44,344 bases of DNA from Thermoleophilia bacterium (GTDB lineage: Bacteria > Actinomycetota > Thermoleophilia > Gaiellales > Gaiellaceae): assembly GCA_023382435.1 (NCBI GenBank), contig JAHDVS010000017.1:1-44344 (forward strand). Direction: 5' to 3'. The translations under genes and the position numbers were made by a program. The stretch's first letter is position 1. Every line of letters starts with the position of its first letter. Below are positions 8,017 to 16,362 of the stretch, piece by piece. Under the pieces are notes generated by a model. It did no database searches, was not told the DNA's origin, and saw nothing but the letters and a program-made list of their open reading frames with translations.

Positions 8017-8978
8017 CGGGCGCTCCCCGCCTCGTCCTCGGAACGGAAGTCCCGGCCCGTGAAGTGGAGGTAGACGTCGTCGAGGGACGGCCGGGCCACG
8101 GTGACGGAGGCGACCGCGATCCCGCTCGCCTCGAGCGCCGACAGGATCCCGGGCACCGCCTGGGCGCCGTGCTCGACGCGGGCGCGCAGGTGGCGCCCGT
8201 CCGTGACGGTCTCCTCGACGACGCCGAGCCGCTCGACGACCGCGGCAGCTGCGGTCGCGTCGCCCCCGGCGAGCTCGACGGTCACCGCGTCCCCGAGCAG
8301 CCGGCGCTTCAGCTGATCCGGGGGGCCGTCGACGACGACCCGGCCCCGGCTGACGATCGCAACCCGCTTGGCCAGGCGGTCGGCCTCTTCGAGGTAGTGG
8401 GTGGTGAGGAGGATGGTGAGCTGCTCCTCGCCGGCGAGACGCTCGAGCTCCTCCCACATCGCCGCCCGCGCCTCGGGATCGAGGCCGGTGGTCGGCTCGT
8501 CGAGGAACAGCACGACGGGCCGGTGCACGAGCCCCATGGCGACGTCGAGGCGGCGCTTCATGCCGCCGGAGTAGGTGCGCACGATCCGGTCGGCGAAGTC
8601 TCCCAGCCCGAACGTCTCGAGCAGCTCGTCCATCCGCCGGCGCAGCTCACCGGGGGGAACTCGCTGCACGCGCCCCTGGAGCAGGATGTTCTCCCGGCCG
8701 GTCGCGTGGACGTCGACGCCCGACGCCTGGGGCACGTAGCCGATCGAGCGCCGCACGGCGCCCGCCTCGCGGACGACGTCGTACCCGGCCACGCGGGCCG
8801 TGCCCGCGTCGAGAGTCGAGAGCGTCGCGAGGATCTTCACCGTCGTCGACTTGCCGGCGCCGTTCGGCCCGAGTAGGCCGAACACCTCCCCCTCGGCGAC
8901 GGAGAAGCCGACCCCGTCGAGCGCGCGCACTCCCTTCGGGTACGTCTTCTCGAGCCCCTCGACCTCGATCGCAGCCAC
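8013..8978 (-). CDS. ABC transporter ATP-binding protein (DrrA-like exporter)
   Basis: ATPase that powers the permease encoded just downstream. 321 residues, GTG start. Walker A is GPNGAGKST near 38, the Q-loop region is [11 protein letters not shown], the signature is [16 protein letters not shown], Walker B is [17 protein letters not shown] and the switch histidine is in [18 protein letters not shown]-terminal extension of about 95 residues ending [17 protein letters not shown] is the hallmark of the DrrA/daunorubicin-resistance subfamily. All catalytic motifs are intact. Confidence 0.93.
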   Translation of the reverse strand: MAAIEVEGLEKTYPKGVRALDGVGFSVAEGEVFGLLGPNGAGKSTTVKILATLSTLDAGTARVAGYDVVREAGAVRRSIGYVPQASGVDVHATGRENILLQGRVQRVPPGELRRRMDELLETFGLGDFADRIVRTYSGGMKRRLDVAMGLVHRPVVLFLDEPTTGLDPEARAAMWEELERLAGEEQLTILLTTHYLEEADRLAKRVAIVSRGRVVVDGPPDQLKRRLLGDAVTVELAGGDATAAAAVVERLGVVEETVTDGRHLRARVEHGAQAVPGILSALEASGIAVASVTVARPSLDDVYLHFTGRDFRSEDEAGSAR

Positions 8979-9061
8979 GCGGCCGGGGAGTCTAGCGGCG
9001 AACCGGCGGCTCCGGCCAGGGGCAGGCGCCCGGCGATCCTCCCCGAAGTGCGCCTGCGCGA

Positions 9062-9240
9062 CCGCGGCCTCGAGGCATCCTCCTGACCGGTTCGGTCGGC
9101 CCCGGCAAGCCCCGGAGGAGGCCTACGCCCTCGTCGATCTCGACTGGCTCGCCTGGTGTCGGCCGGCAACCGGGCTCGCTGTACGGGACATCCTCGTGCG
9201 CAACCTCGAAGCGACTTCTCGGGCAGCTAGCAGCTTCGAA
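9062..9240 (+). pseudogene. Remnant of a P-loop nucleotide-kinase-like gene
   Basis: In one frame, bases 9077-9109 encode ILLTGSVGPGK, a Walker A loop lacking the final T/S. From 9115 a different frame encodes EEAYALVDLDWLAWCRPATG and then RDILVRNLEA, which fits the next conserved strand of small P-loop kinases (usual form YALVDLDWLGW ... RNLAAV). Between the two blocks roughly 20 residues are missing and the frame changes, and nothing recognisable follows 9240. The best reading is a gene decayed by an internal deletion and a 3' truncation. This accounts for most of the 263-base gap between the ABC ATPase and the PRC-barrel gene. Confidence 0.5.
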
Positions 9241-9241
9241 G

Positions 9242-9787
9242 CTACGACTCGCCTGACTCCAGGTCAGCCGTCTGTGATTCCGCCCGTCCGCCGGCTGGCT
9301 CCTGCCCGAGTCGAGGGTTGCTCAGCACCGCCGTCTCGCCGCCCATCGTCCGCAGCGAGGATGGCTCGATCTTCAGGCTCGGTTTGAACCGGCCGAGGAA
9401 ACCCTTGCGAACGCGGTACTGGGTCACCTCTCCGGTCTCATTCACGAGGATCGAAGCGATACGACCTAGCTGCTGCCCGGCGGCGGAGAGGACTGGCTGT
9501 CCTCGCATATGAAATCCATTGGCCAGCAGCGCCATCGCTCGTTCGTCGTGAGCCGCGATCTCGAGCAGGGCGATCGACTCGATGGGGAGCGTGTCGCCAC
9601 CGAATGTCTGCACGTCCTCCGAGCGCACGATCACAGCTGTCTCGCGCACCTCCCCGGACGCGAGGACGACGAAAGCAATCCGATGTGCGTCAGGGTCGAC
9701 GAGGATGTCGAGAGGCCGACCGAGGCGCCGCCCCTCGTCGAGAGCGACGACCGTCCGTTTACCGATCTTCTGCAGCTTCGTTGGCAC
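9242..9787 (-). CDS. PRC-barrel domain protein with two barrels
   Basis: 181 residues from the GTG at 9787. That start is favoured over the open frame beginning at 9826 because GGGGAGG lies about 7 bases upstream of it. Two PRC-barrel-like halves are visible: LGRPLDILVDPDAHRIAFVV near the start and LGRIASILVNETGEVTQYRV after residue 105. PRC barrels bind partner proteins or RNA (RimM, photosynthetic reaction centre H subunit) and are common in stress-associated proteins of actinobacteria. The acidic tail carries no motif I recognise. The specific role is unknown. Confidence 0.8.
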   Translation of the reverse strand: MPTKLQKIGKRTVVALDEGRRLGRPLDILVDPDAHRIAFVVLASGEVRETAVIVRSEDVQTFGGDTLPIESIALLEIAAHDERAMALLANGFHMRGQPVLSAAGQQLGRIASILVNETGEVTQYRVRKGFLGRFKPSLKIEPSSLRTMGGETAVLSNPRLGQEPAGGRAESQTADLESGES

Positions 9788-9867
9788 ACCCACCCCTCCC
9801 CGGGTGAAGCCCTGGTAGGGTCGCACCGCTAGCGGCCGAAGTCAACAGCCCGTGACAGAGGAGCGAC

Positions 9868-9978
9868 ATGCCGGCCTGCTCCCCGCCGGTGAAGACGTTC
9901 ACCGTGGAGAACGGCGACCGCCCGATCCGCGACGTCGCCCGCGAGGCGCTCGCGGCCGCGGGGTGGGCACCGCGGTAG
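9868..9978 (+). CDS. Possible 36-residue small protein
   Basis: ATG at 9868 is preceded by GAGGAG with 4 bases between, a good ribosome binding site. The product starts MPACSPPVKTFTVENGDRPI and ends ALAAAGWAPR. Its TAG stop (9976-9978) forms the first three bases of the TAGGCT -10 box of the moaD-moaE gene. No family is recognised. It may be a genuine small protein, a leader peptide or a gene remnant. Confidence 0.35.
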   Translation: MPACSPPVKTFTVENGDRPIRDVAREALAAAGWAPR

Positions 9979-9981
9979 GCT
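9976..9981 (+). promoter_or_regulatory. Putative leaderless -10 box (TAGGCT) of the MoaD-MoaE gene
   Basis: TAGGCT ends 7 bases before the ATG at 9989, and no ribosome binding site precedes the ATG. The same hexamer precedes the tRNA-Sec gene and the gene at 43884 at equivalent spacing. Confidence 0.55.
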
Positions 9982-9988
9982 TGACCCC

Positions 9989-10630
9989 ATGCGGATCAGG
10001 GTCAGGCTGTTCGCGGCGCTACGCGAGCAGGCCGGGGTGGCGGAGCGCGAGCTCGAGCTTGCGGAGGGCAGCCGCGCCGCCGACGTCTGGACAGCGCTGC
10101 CCGAGCTCGGAGCCGAGCCTCCGGGGATCCTCTACGCCCTGAACCGGGAGTACGTACCGCCCACGCGGGAGCTCGCCGATGGGGACGAGCTCGCCCTGAT
10201 CCCGCCGGTGTCGGGCGGCTCGTTTCGCCTCACCGCCGACCCGATCGACCTCGCCGCCGTGGTCGCCGACGCCGCGGACGAGGAGGCCGGGGCCATCGCC
10301 ACCTTCGTCGGCACGACGCGCGCGCACTCGCGGGGCCGCACGGTCGACCATCTCGAGTACGAGGCCTACGAGGGCATGGCCGAGCAGGAGATGGAGCGCC
10401 TCGCAGCCGATCTGAGGGCCCGCCACGACCTCTGCAAGGTCGCGATCACCCACCGCATCGGCCGGGTCGAGATCGGCGAGACGAGCGTCGCGATTGCCGT
10501 CTCGGCCCCGCACCGGGCCGCCGCGCTCGCCGCGTGCGCCGAGGCGATCGACACGCTCAAGCAGACGGTGCCGCTCTGGAAGAAGGAGGTCTACGAGGGC
10601 GGCGAGGAGTGGCTCGGCCGCGGGTCGTGA
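9989..10630 (+). CDS. moaX: MoaD-MoaE fusion, molybdopterin synthase in one chain
   Basis: Converts cyclic pyranopterin monophosphate to molybdopterin by inserting two sulfurs. Residues 1-77 are a MoaD ubiquitin-like sulfur carrier (MRIRVRLFAALREQAGV ... ALIPPVSGG) ending in Gly76-Gly77. Residues 78-213 are MoaE, with Lys191 and Lys198 in LKQTVPLWKKEVYEGG at the spacing of the two catalytic lysines (E. coli 119 and 126) and HRIGRVEIGE near 155. MoaD needs a free C-terminal glycine for thiocarboxylation, so the internal GG implies proteolytic cleavage between residues 77 and 78, as reported for mycobacterial MoaX. No other cofactor-biosynthesis gene is adjacent. Both halves look complete. Confidence 0.93.
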   Translation: MRIRVRLFAALREQAGVAERELELAEGSRAADVWTALPELGAEPPGILYALNREYVPPTRELADGDELALIPPVSGGSFRLTADPIDLAAVVADAADEEAGAIATFVGTTRAHSRGRTVDHLEYEAYEGMAEQEMERLAADLRARHDLCKVAITHRIGRVEIGETSVAIAVSAPHRAAALAACAEAIDTLKQTVPLWKKEVYEGGEEWLGRGS

Positions 10631-10631
10631 G

Positions 10632-11222
10632 CTAGCGGCCGCCGCGGGCGCGCCCGACGAGGCGCCAGGCGAGCGGCAGGAGCGCCCCCGCGAGATACAG
10701 CTTCAGGAGATCGCCGACCACGAACGGGTACAGGCCCGCCGCGAGCGTCTCCTCGAGGCCCGTGTCGAGCTCGGCGGCAAGCCAGGGCAGCCCGGCGGCG
10801 TAGATGACCACGTTGCCGGTCAGCATCGCCGCGATGGCGGAGGAGAGCCGCCGGTCCCACCGGCGCTCCGCGAGCCAGCCGGCCAGCGCGGCGGCGACGA
10901 TGAACCCGATCAGGTAGCCGCCGGTCGGGCCCATGAACGTCTCCCACCCGTGCGTCTGCTGCGCGTACACCGGCGCGCCCGCGATCCCGACGAGCAGGTA
11001 GAGCACGAGGCTCGCGAGGCCGCGGACGGAGCCGAGCGAGGCGCCGACCAGCACCACCGCAAAGGTCTGCCCGGTGATCGGAACGGGCGTGAACGGGAGC
11101 GGGATCGACACCTGGGCCGCGAGCGAGACGAGCGCCGTCCCCGCGAGGACGACCAGGGCGTCGGTCAGGAACCCGGTGCGGGGGAGAACGGCGAGACGGA
11201 GGGTGGCGGCATTCGCGTGCAC
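10632..11222 (-). CDS. bioY: Biotin transporter BioY (ECF S-component)
   Basis: Membrane biotin-binding and uptake protein, 196 residues from the GTG at 11222. The family signature region SIPLPFTPVPITGQTFAVVL is near 40, followed by GPTGGYLIGFIVAAALAGWL. About six membrane helices are visible. The longer open frame to 11537 is antisense to selA and is not used; a TATGAT -10 box at 11237-11232 on the minus strand lies 9 bases before this GTG. There are no EcfA or EcfT genes next to it, so it may work alone or use shared energising subunits. Biotin supply fits the biotin-dependent carboxylase encoded nearby. Its stop lies 1 base past the convergent moaX stop. Confidence 0.93.
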   Translation of the reverse strand: MHANAATLRLAVLPRTGFLTDALVVLAGTALVSLAAQVSIPLPFTPVPITGQTFAVVLVGASLGSVRGLASLVLYLLVGIAGAPVYAQQTHGWETFMGPTGGYLIGFIVAAALAGWLAERRWDRRLSSAIAAMLTGNVVIYAAGLPWLAAELDTGLEETLAAGLYPFVVGDLLKLYLAGALLPLAWRLVGRARGGR

Positions 11223-11231
11223 CGGGCGCGC

Positions 11232-11261
11232 ATCATATCGCGGCCGCGCGGCGCCTATCAT
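11232..11261. promoter_or_regulatory. Compact divergent promoters of bioY and selA
   Basis: TATGAT on the minus strand (11237-11232) serves bioY, starting at 11222, and TATCAT on the plus strand (11256-11261) serves selA, 7 bases before its GTG at 11269. The two start codons are only 46 bases apart. Each -10 box falls in the other's -35 region, so the promoters should compete. Neither gene has a visible ribosome binding site, consistent with leaderless mRNAs. Confidence 0.55.
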
Positions 11262-11268
11262 CAGTGAA

Positions 11269-12600
11269 GTGACGGAACGCCCGCCCGGAGCGCGCCTGCG
11301 CGAGCTACCGCCGGTCGACCGGCTGCTCGCGGACCCGCGCCTGCTCGAGGTCGCGGAGCGGCACGGCCGCGGCGTCGCCGTCGAAGCGGTCCGACGCGCC
11401 CTCGAGGTGGCCCGGGAGGAGATCCGGGCCGGCTTCGAGCCGGGAGACCTCGCCGACCGCGCGCGAGCGGAGGCGCACGCGATCCTCCGCCCCCGCCTGC
11501 GTCGCGTGATCAACGCCACCGGCGTGATCGCCCACACGAACCTCGGCCGCGCCCCGCTCGCGGCCGCCGCGCTCGAGCGAGTCGCGGAGGTTGCCGGCGG
11601 CTACTCGAATCTCGAGCTCGATCTCGAGCCGGGCACCCGCGGCTCGCGGCAGGCCCACGTGGCCGGGCACGTGCGCGAGCTGACGGGGGCGGAAGCGGCC
11701 CTCGTCGTCAACAACAACGCGGCCGCGGTGCTGCTCGCGCTCGCCGCCCTGGCCGAGGGGCGTGAGGTGATCGTCTCCCGCGGCGAGCTGGTCGAGATCG
11801 GTGACGGCTTCCGCATCCCGGACGTGCTCGCCCGCTCCGGAGCCCGGCTCGTCGAGGTGGGGACGACGAACCGCACGCGCGTGGCGGACTACGAGCGCGC
11901 GATCACGGCCGAGACCGGGGTGCTGCTGCGCGTGCACCAGTCGAACTTCCGCATCGTCGGCTTCGCGGAGCAGCCTCCCCTCGCGGAGCTCGCGATGCTC
12001 GCGGAGAGGTGCGGGCTGGCCCTGGTCGACGACCTCGGCTCCGGCGTGCTCGGCGAGCTCGGTGACGAGCCGTCGGCGAGGGCGAGCCTGGCCGCCGGTG
12101 CGCAGCTCGTCTGCTTCTCAGGCGACAAGTTGCTCGGCGGCCCGCAGGCGGGGATCGTCGCCGGCAGGGCCGACCTGGTCGAGCGCCTGCGCCGCCACCC
12201 GCTGCAACGGGCCCTGCGCGCTGACAAGCTGACGCTCGCGGCGCTCGAGGGGACGCTCGCCCTCCATCGTGACCCGGCCCGGGCCCGGCAGGAGGTGCCG
12301 GTGCTGCGGATGCTCGCCGAGCCGGCCGGAGCGGTGCGGGCCCGCGCCGAGCGGCTGGCGGAGCTCACCGGCGGGTCGGTCGAGCAGACGGTAGCGCGCG
12401 TCGGCGGCGGCGCGCTGCCGCTCGCCGAGCTCGATAGCTTCGCCTGCTCGCTCGAGGAGGCCCTCGCGACGCCGCTGCGGCTCGGCGAGCCGCCGGTGGT
12501 CGGGGTCGTCCGCGACGGACGGCTCCTCCTCGACTGCCGCACCGTCGCCGACGCGGAGCTCGAGGAGGTCGCCGCAGCCGTCGCCGCCGCCCGGGCATGA
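11269..12600 (+). CDS. selA: L-seryl-tRNA(Sec) selenium transferase
   Basis: Pyridoxal-phosphate enzyme that converts Ser-tRNA(Sec) to Sec-tRNA(Sec) using selenophosphate. 443 residues from the GTG at 11269, chosen because the TATCAT -10 box ends 7 bases upstream; upstream in-frame sequence is antisense to bioY. LRRVINATGVIAHTNLGRAP near 75-95 is the family signature, VVNNNAAAVLLALAALAEG lies near 145, and the PLP-binding Lys287 sits in CFSGDKLLGGPQAG. Length and motifs are complete. It overlaps selB by four bases (ATGA), and the cognate tRNA gene lies 4.2 kb downstream. Confidence 0.97.
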   Translation: MTERPPGARLRELPPVDRLLADPRLLEVAERHGRGVAVEAVRRALEVAREEIRAGFEPGDLADRARAEAHAILRPRLRRVINATGVIAHTNLGRAPLAAAALERVAEVAGGYSNLELDLEPGTRGSRQAHVAGHVRELTGAEAALVVNNNAAAVLLALAALAEGREVIVSRGELVEIGDGFRIPDVLARSGARLVEVGTTNRTRVADYERAITAETGVLLRVHQSNFRIVGFAEQPPLAELAMLAERCGLALVDDLGSGVLGELGDEPSARASLAAGAQLVCFSGDKLLGGPQAGIVAGRADLVERLRRHPLQRALRADKLTLAALEGTLALHRDPARARQEVPVLRMLAEPAGAVRARAERLAELTGGSVEQTVARVGGGALPLAELDSFACSLEEALATPLRLGEPPVVGVVRDGRLLLDCRTVADAELEEVAAAVAAARA

Positions 12601-14378
12601 TGACGCGAGCGCCGCTGGTCCTCGGGACCGCGGGTCACATCGACCACGGCAAGACGTCGCTCGTCCGGGCTCTCACCGGCAGGGACACCGACCGGCTGCC
12701 GGAGGAGCGCGAGCGCGGGATCTCGATCGATCTGGGCTACGCGCCGCTCGAGCTCCCCGACGGACGGCAGCTCTCCGTCGTCGACGTCCCGGGCCACGAG
12801 CGCTTCGTGCGCGCGATGGTGGCCGGGGCGACCGGGATCGACCTGTTCCTGCTCGTAATCGATGCCGGCGAGGGCGCGCGGCCGCAGACGCACGAGCACC
12901 TCGCCATCATCCGCCTGCTCGGGATCGGGCACGGCGTCGCCGCCGTCACGAAAGCCGATGCCGTCGATGCGGAGACGCTCGAGCTCGCGCTCGACGAGGC
13001 GCGCGAGCTCGCTCCGGGCTCCGAGGCGGTGGCGGTAAGCGCGCGCACAGGCGCGGGGCTCGACGAGCTCGTCGCCGCACTCGCCCGTGTCGCTGACCGG
13101 GTCGAGCGGCGCCAGCCGCTGGCCGCGACCCGGCTGTTCGCGGACCGCTCCTTCAGCCTGCACGGGATCGGCACCGTCGTGACGGGGACGCTCTGGTCGG
13201 GCTCGATCGGCACCGGCGACGAGCTCGAGCTCGCCCCCGCCGGGCGGCGGATCCGGGTGCGCAGCGTGCAGGTGCACGAACGGGCGGTCGACCGCGCCCC
13301 GGCAGGCCAGCGCGTCGCGGTCTCCCTCCCCGGGGTCGAGCGGGGGGAGGTTCGCCGCGGCGACGCCCTGGTCGCTCCCGGAGCCTTCCCGGTCAGCTAC
13401 CGCCTGGACGTGCTGCTGCTCGAGCTCCCGGGCTCGGCCCGGGATCGCGCGCTCCCCGCCCATGCGACCGTCCACGTCCACCACGGCACGGCGGAGCACC
13501 TGGCTCGGCTCGTACGGGTCGGCGAGCGCTATGCGCAGCTGCGGCTCGCGACGCCGGCGGTGGCGGCCCGCGGCGACCGGCTCGTGCTGCGCGAGCAGAC
13601 GACCGTCGGCGGCGGGATCGTGCTGGACCCGGCCCCGCCACGGCGGCCGAGCGAGGAGCGGCTGGCGCTGCTCGAGCGGGGCGATCCGGAGTCGATCGTG
13701 CTCGGCATCCTCGACGCCGCCCCCGAGCCGCTCTCACAACAGGACCTGGCCCGCCGGGCCCTGCTCTCGCCGGAGGACGTCGAGCGGGGCCTCGCCGCTG
13801 CCGTCCGGGCGGGCGCCTGGTGCCTGACCCCGGCTCGCTTCGACGCGATCGCGACCCGGGTCGCACACCGGCTCACGGAGCGGGCGGCAACCTCGCCGCT
13901 CGACCCGGGCATCCCGCTCGCGGAGCTCCTGCCACCGCGGCCGTGGGCCCCGGCCGTCCTGTCACTGCTCCCGCTCGAGCGGCGAGGCGCGAAGGCGTAC
14001 GCGAAGGGTGCCAGTGCCAGACTCGGCGACCGCGCCGGGGCAGCCGGGCGCCTGGAGGCGCAGCTCGCGGCGAGCGGCCTGGCCGCCGTCCAGCTCGACG
14101 ATCCGGAGCTGGCGGTCTACCTCGAGCGGGCGGGCCGGCTCGTGCGCCTTGCCGACGGGCTCGTGGTTTCGGCAGAGGCCTACGCGAGCGCGAGCGCGCT
14201 CGTCGTCGAGGAGTGCGAGGCCGCGGGCTCGATCACGCTCGCGCGCTTCCGCGACCTGGCCGGGACGGGCCGGCGCATAGCCCAGCTCGTGCTCGAGCGT
14301 CTCGACGCGGACGGGGTTACGCGGCGCGCAGGCGACGCTCGCGTTCTACGCAGGCGCGGCCGGGCCGGCGGAGGCTGA
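12597..14378 (+). CDS. selB: Selenocysteine-specific elongation factor
   Basis: GTPase that delivers Sec-tRNA(Sec) to ribosomes at UGA codons next to a SECIS hairpin. 593 residues. The G-domain has [19 protein letters not shown] (G1), [13 protein letters not shown] (G2), [11 protein letters not shown] (G3) and VTKAD (G4). Beta-barrel domains follow ([20 protein letters not shown]). The C-terminal part from about 380 on contains winged-helix repeats that bind SECIS. The start overlaps the selA stop. The presence of selA, selB and selC implies that selenoproteins are made, though none is recognisable in this window. Confidence 0.97.
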   Translation: MMTRAPLVLGTAGHIDHGKTSLVRALTGRDTDRLPEERERGISIDLGYAPLELPDGRQLSVVDVPGHERFVRAMVAGATGIDLFLLVIDAGEGARPQTHEHLAIIRLLGIGHGVAAVTKADAVDAETLELALDEARELAPGSEAVAVSARTGAGLDELVAALARVADRVERRQPLAATRLFADRSFSLHGIGTVVTGTLWSGSIGTGDELELAPAGRRIRVRSVQVHERAVDRAPAGQRVAVSLPGVERGEVRRGDALVAPGAFPVSYRLDVLLLELPGSARDRALPAHATVHVHHGTAEHLARLVRVGERYAQLRLATPAVAARGDRLVLREQTTVGGGIVLDPAPPRRPSEERLALLERGDPESIVLGILDAAPEPLSQQDLARRALLSPEDVERGLAAAVRAGAWCLTPARFDAIATRVAHRLTERAATSPLDPGIPLAELLPPRPWAPAVLSLLPLERRGAKAYAKGASARLGDRAGAAGRLEAQLAASGLAAVQLDDPELAVYLERAGRLVRLADGLVVSAEAYASASALVVEECEAAGSITLARFRDLAGTGRRIAQLVLERLDADGVTRRAGDARVLRRRGRAGGG

Positions 14379-14391
14379 GCCTCCAGCCGCC
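14367..14391 (+). terminator. Hairpin spanning the selB stop codon
   Basis: GGAGGC (14370-14375) and GCCTCC (14379-14384) pair perfectly with the selB stop TGA as the three-base loop. Outer GGC/GCC bases can extend the stem with a bulge. There is no T-run, so this could be a weak intrinsic terminator or simply GC-rich sequence. Confidence 0.3.
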
Positions 14392-14412
14392 TGGCATGGT
14401 GGCCGATAGCCG

Positions 14413-14418
14413 TACAAT
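14413..14418 (+). promoter_or_regulatory. Putative leaderless -10 box (TACAAT) of the metalloprotease gene
   Basis: TACAAT ends 7 bases before the GTG at 14426. The upstream ATG at 14417 overlaps the box itself and so is unlikely to be transcribed. Confidence 0.5.
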
Positions 14419-14425
14419 GCACGCC

Positions 14426-16063
14426 GTGCTCCCGCGGGTCGTCCTCGCCTCCGGGGCGGCCCTGGCAACTTCGTTTGCCCTTGCGGGTGTCGCGCTGGCG
14501 CAGCCTGCCCGCGACGCGCGCGCGACCGCTCCGGGCCCGCCGGACGCGCTCACGCGGGCACTCGAGGCGGGCCGCCTGACACCGGCCGGGTACGCCCTCC
14601 AGCGGGCGCTCGCGCTGTTTGACCGCGGGCGAGTGGCGGCGCGGTTCGGGCCCGTCGCAGCCCCGGAGCCCCGCGCCGCGACGCTCGTCCTGCGCGACCT
14701 CGTGGCGCGGCTCGACGAGCTGCCGCCGGCCGAGCGTCTACTGGCGCGGAGTCTGCTAGCGCGACCCGACGAGGGTGTCGCGAATCCGTACGGGGACAGA
14801 TACACGGTTCCGAGCCGGTTCGAGTGCTCCCGCGAGGTGTGCCTGCACTGGGTGGCTACGACCGGCAATGCTCCGCCGCCCGCCGACGCCGACGCCGACA
14901 CGATCCCTGACACGGTCGAGGCCGTCCAGGCGACGCTGGCCGAGGTCTGGGCAACCGAGATCGATCGGTACGGCTACCGGCCGCCCCTCACGGACGAGAG
15001 CTCCCCGAACCATGGCCCGGACGGGCGGATCGACATCTACCTCGTGGACGTCGGCTCGGACGGGGTGTACGGCTACTGCACGACCGACGACCCTCGCCGC
15101 GGCCACGGCCCGGACACGGCGTCGGCCTACTGCGTCCTCGACAACGACTTCGCGCCGTGGCAGTTCGGCGGCGCCGCGGCCGAGGACAGCCTGGCCGCCA
15201 CCGCGGCCCACGAGTTCTTCCATGCCGTCCAGTTCGCCTACGACTACCTCGAGGACAACTGGATGATGGAGGCGACCGCCACGTGGATCGAGGACGAGGT
15301 CTTCGACGACGTCAACGACAACGTCGGCTACCTGCGCAGAAGCCAGCTGTCCCGGCCGTCGGTCCCGCTCGACGTCGGGCCGAGCTCCGGCACGCACCCG
15401 CAGTTCATGTACCAGTACGGGGCGTTCCTGTTCTACCGCTACCTCTCCGAATGGCAGGGCTCGCCTGATGTCGTGCGCAGGATCTGGGAGTTCGCGGACG
15501 CAGCGCCGGGCGCACCCGACCACCACTCGACCGACGCGATCGCGGCCGCGCTCGAGGAGCGGGGCACGACACTGCGGGCGGCGTTCCGCGGCTTCGCCGC
15601 GGTCAACACCCGGCCGGCCGCGTTCTACGAGGAGGGCGCGACGTACCCGGTGCCGAGCCCCTCCCGGTCGACGGCACTCACGGCGGGCGGATCCGCGCGA
15701 GGCCGCGTCGAGCTCGATCACCTGACGAGCTGGTACGGGGCCTTCCGTCCCGCGCCGACGCTGCGCGACGGCCGCCGGCTGACGGTGCGGGTGGACGGGC
15801 CGCGACTCGCACGCGGCACGGCGGCGACGCTGGTCTCGATCCCGGTCTCGGGCCAGCCCATCTACCGGACGTTCCGGCTCGACAAACGCGGGGACGGCGT
15901 CCTGACCGTGCCGTTCGATCCCAGCGTCACCTCCGTCACGCTCGTCCTCTCGAACGCGAGCATCCGGCTCGACTGCTGGCGCAACCGGCCCTACGCCTGC
16001 ATGGGCGCTCCGCTCGACAACAACCGGGTCTTCCGCTACCGGGCGGGAGTCAGGGGCAGCTAG
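14426..16063 (+). CDS. Secreted zinc metalloprotease-like protein (MXAN_6640-type)
   Basis: Predicted exported zinc peptidase, 545 residues from GTG. A signal peptide (VLPRVVLASGAALATSFALAGVALAQ) ends near residue 26. A pro-like region follows, then an acidic Asp-rich stretch (PADADADTIPDTVEAVQATL) that resembles a calcium-binding type III repeat. The active site is AAHEFFHAVQFAYDY, giving an HExxH zinc motif (His262, Glu263, His266), followed by WMMEATATWIEDEVFDD with the downstream glutamate typical of this group. The C-terminal 130 residues look like a beta-sandwich. The frame is open far upstream, but that part is a selB shadow. The substrate is unknown. It separates selAB from selC. Confidence 0.82.
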   Translation: MLPRVVLASGAALATSFALAGVALAQPARDARATAPGPPDALTRALEAGRLTPAGYALQRALALFDRGRVAARFGPVAAPEPRAATLVLRDLVARLDELPPAERLLARSLLARPDEGVANPYGDRYTVPSRFECSREVCLHWVATTGNAPPPADADADTIPDTVEAVQATLAEVWATEIDRYGYRPPLTDESSPNHGPDGRIDIYLVDVGSDGVYGYCTTDDPRRGHGPDTASAYCVLDNDFAPWQFGGAAAEDSLAATAAHEFFHAVQFAYDYLEDNWMMEATATWIEDEVFDDVNDNVGYLRRSQLSRPSVPLDVGPSSGTHPQFMYQYGAFLFYRYLSEWQGSPDVVRRIWEFADAAPGAPDHHSTDAIAAALEERGTTLRAAFRGFAAVNTRPAAFYEEGATYPVPSPSRSTALTAGGSARGRVELDHLTSWYGAFRPAPTLRDGRRLTVRVDGPRLARGTAATLVSIPVSGQPIYRTFRLDKRGDGVLTVPFDPSVTSVTLVLSNASIRLDCWRNRPYACMGAPLDNNRVFRYRAGVRGS

Positions 16064-16086
16064 CTCGGCGTAGTCGGACGAGATCA

Positions 16087-16107
16087 GACCATGATCACTG
16101 ACCATGG
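16087..16107. promoter_or_regulatory. Candidate toxin-antitoxin operator
   Basis: GACCATG occurs at 16087-16093 and again at 16100-16106, and CCATG/CATGG form an inverted pair at 16089-16093 and 16103-16107. It lies 13 bases upstream of the antitoxin start, the usual position for antitoxin autoregulation. Confidence 0.45.
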
Positions 16108-16119
16108 CAAACTAAGACA

Positions 16120-16362
16120 ATGGGGACGATGCCGATCTCGCAGTTCAAGGCCCGTTGCCTGGCGGTGCTCGCGCGGGTTCAGCGCACGGGCGAGCCGGTG
16201 CTCGTCACGCGGTTCGGGGAGCCGATCGCGGAGATCGTTCCGCCGTCGCCGCCCCCCGGTCCCGAGCGCTGGGTCGGATCCTTCCGCGAGAGCGGACGTG
16301 TCGTCGGCGACATCGTGGCCCCGGCTGTCGGCAGCGAGGACTGGGACGCGCTTCGCTCGTGA
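16120..16362 (+). CDS. Phd/YefM-family antitoxin
   Basis: 80-residue type II antitoxin. MPISQFKARCLAVLARVQRTG and PVLVTRFGEPIAEIVPP form the Phd/YefM fold that binds DNA and neutralises the toxin. The C-terminal tail (GRVVGDIVAPA ... DWDALRS) is the usual toxin-wrapping segment. Its TGA stop overlaps the toxin GTG (16359-16362). The start at 16120 is followed closely by another in-frame ATG at 16129, so either could be used. Confidence 0.85.
   Translation: MGTMPISQFKARCLAVLARVQRTGEPVLVTRFGEPIAEIVPPSPPPGPERWVGSFRESGRVVGDIVAPAVGSEDWDALRS

Noticed and set aside
8017-8457. N-terminal extension of the ABC-2 permease frame
   Set aside because: It overlaps the ATPase gene out of frame and is Arg/Gly/Pro-rich; the GTGA coupling at 8013-8016 gives a natural start.
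10632-11300. Riboswitch upstream of bioY
   Set aside because: The start codon is only 9 bases from the -10 box, leaving no room for a leader RNA.
11223-11537. N-terminal extension of the BioY frame
   Set aside because: It is antisense to selA; BioY proteins are about 190-200 residues and the GTG at 11222 gives that length.
13820-14425. Upstream extension of the metalloprotease frame
   Set aside because: It lies within selB in another frame and lacks signal-peptide character; a signal peptide begins at 14426.
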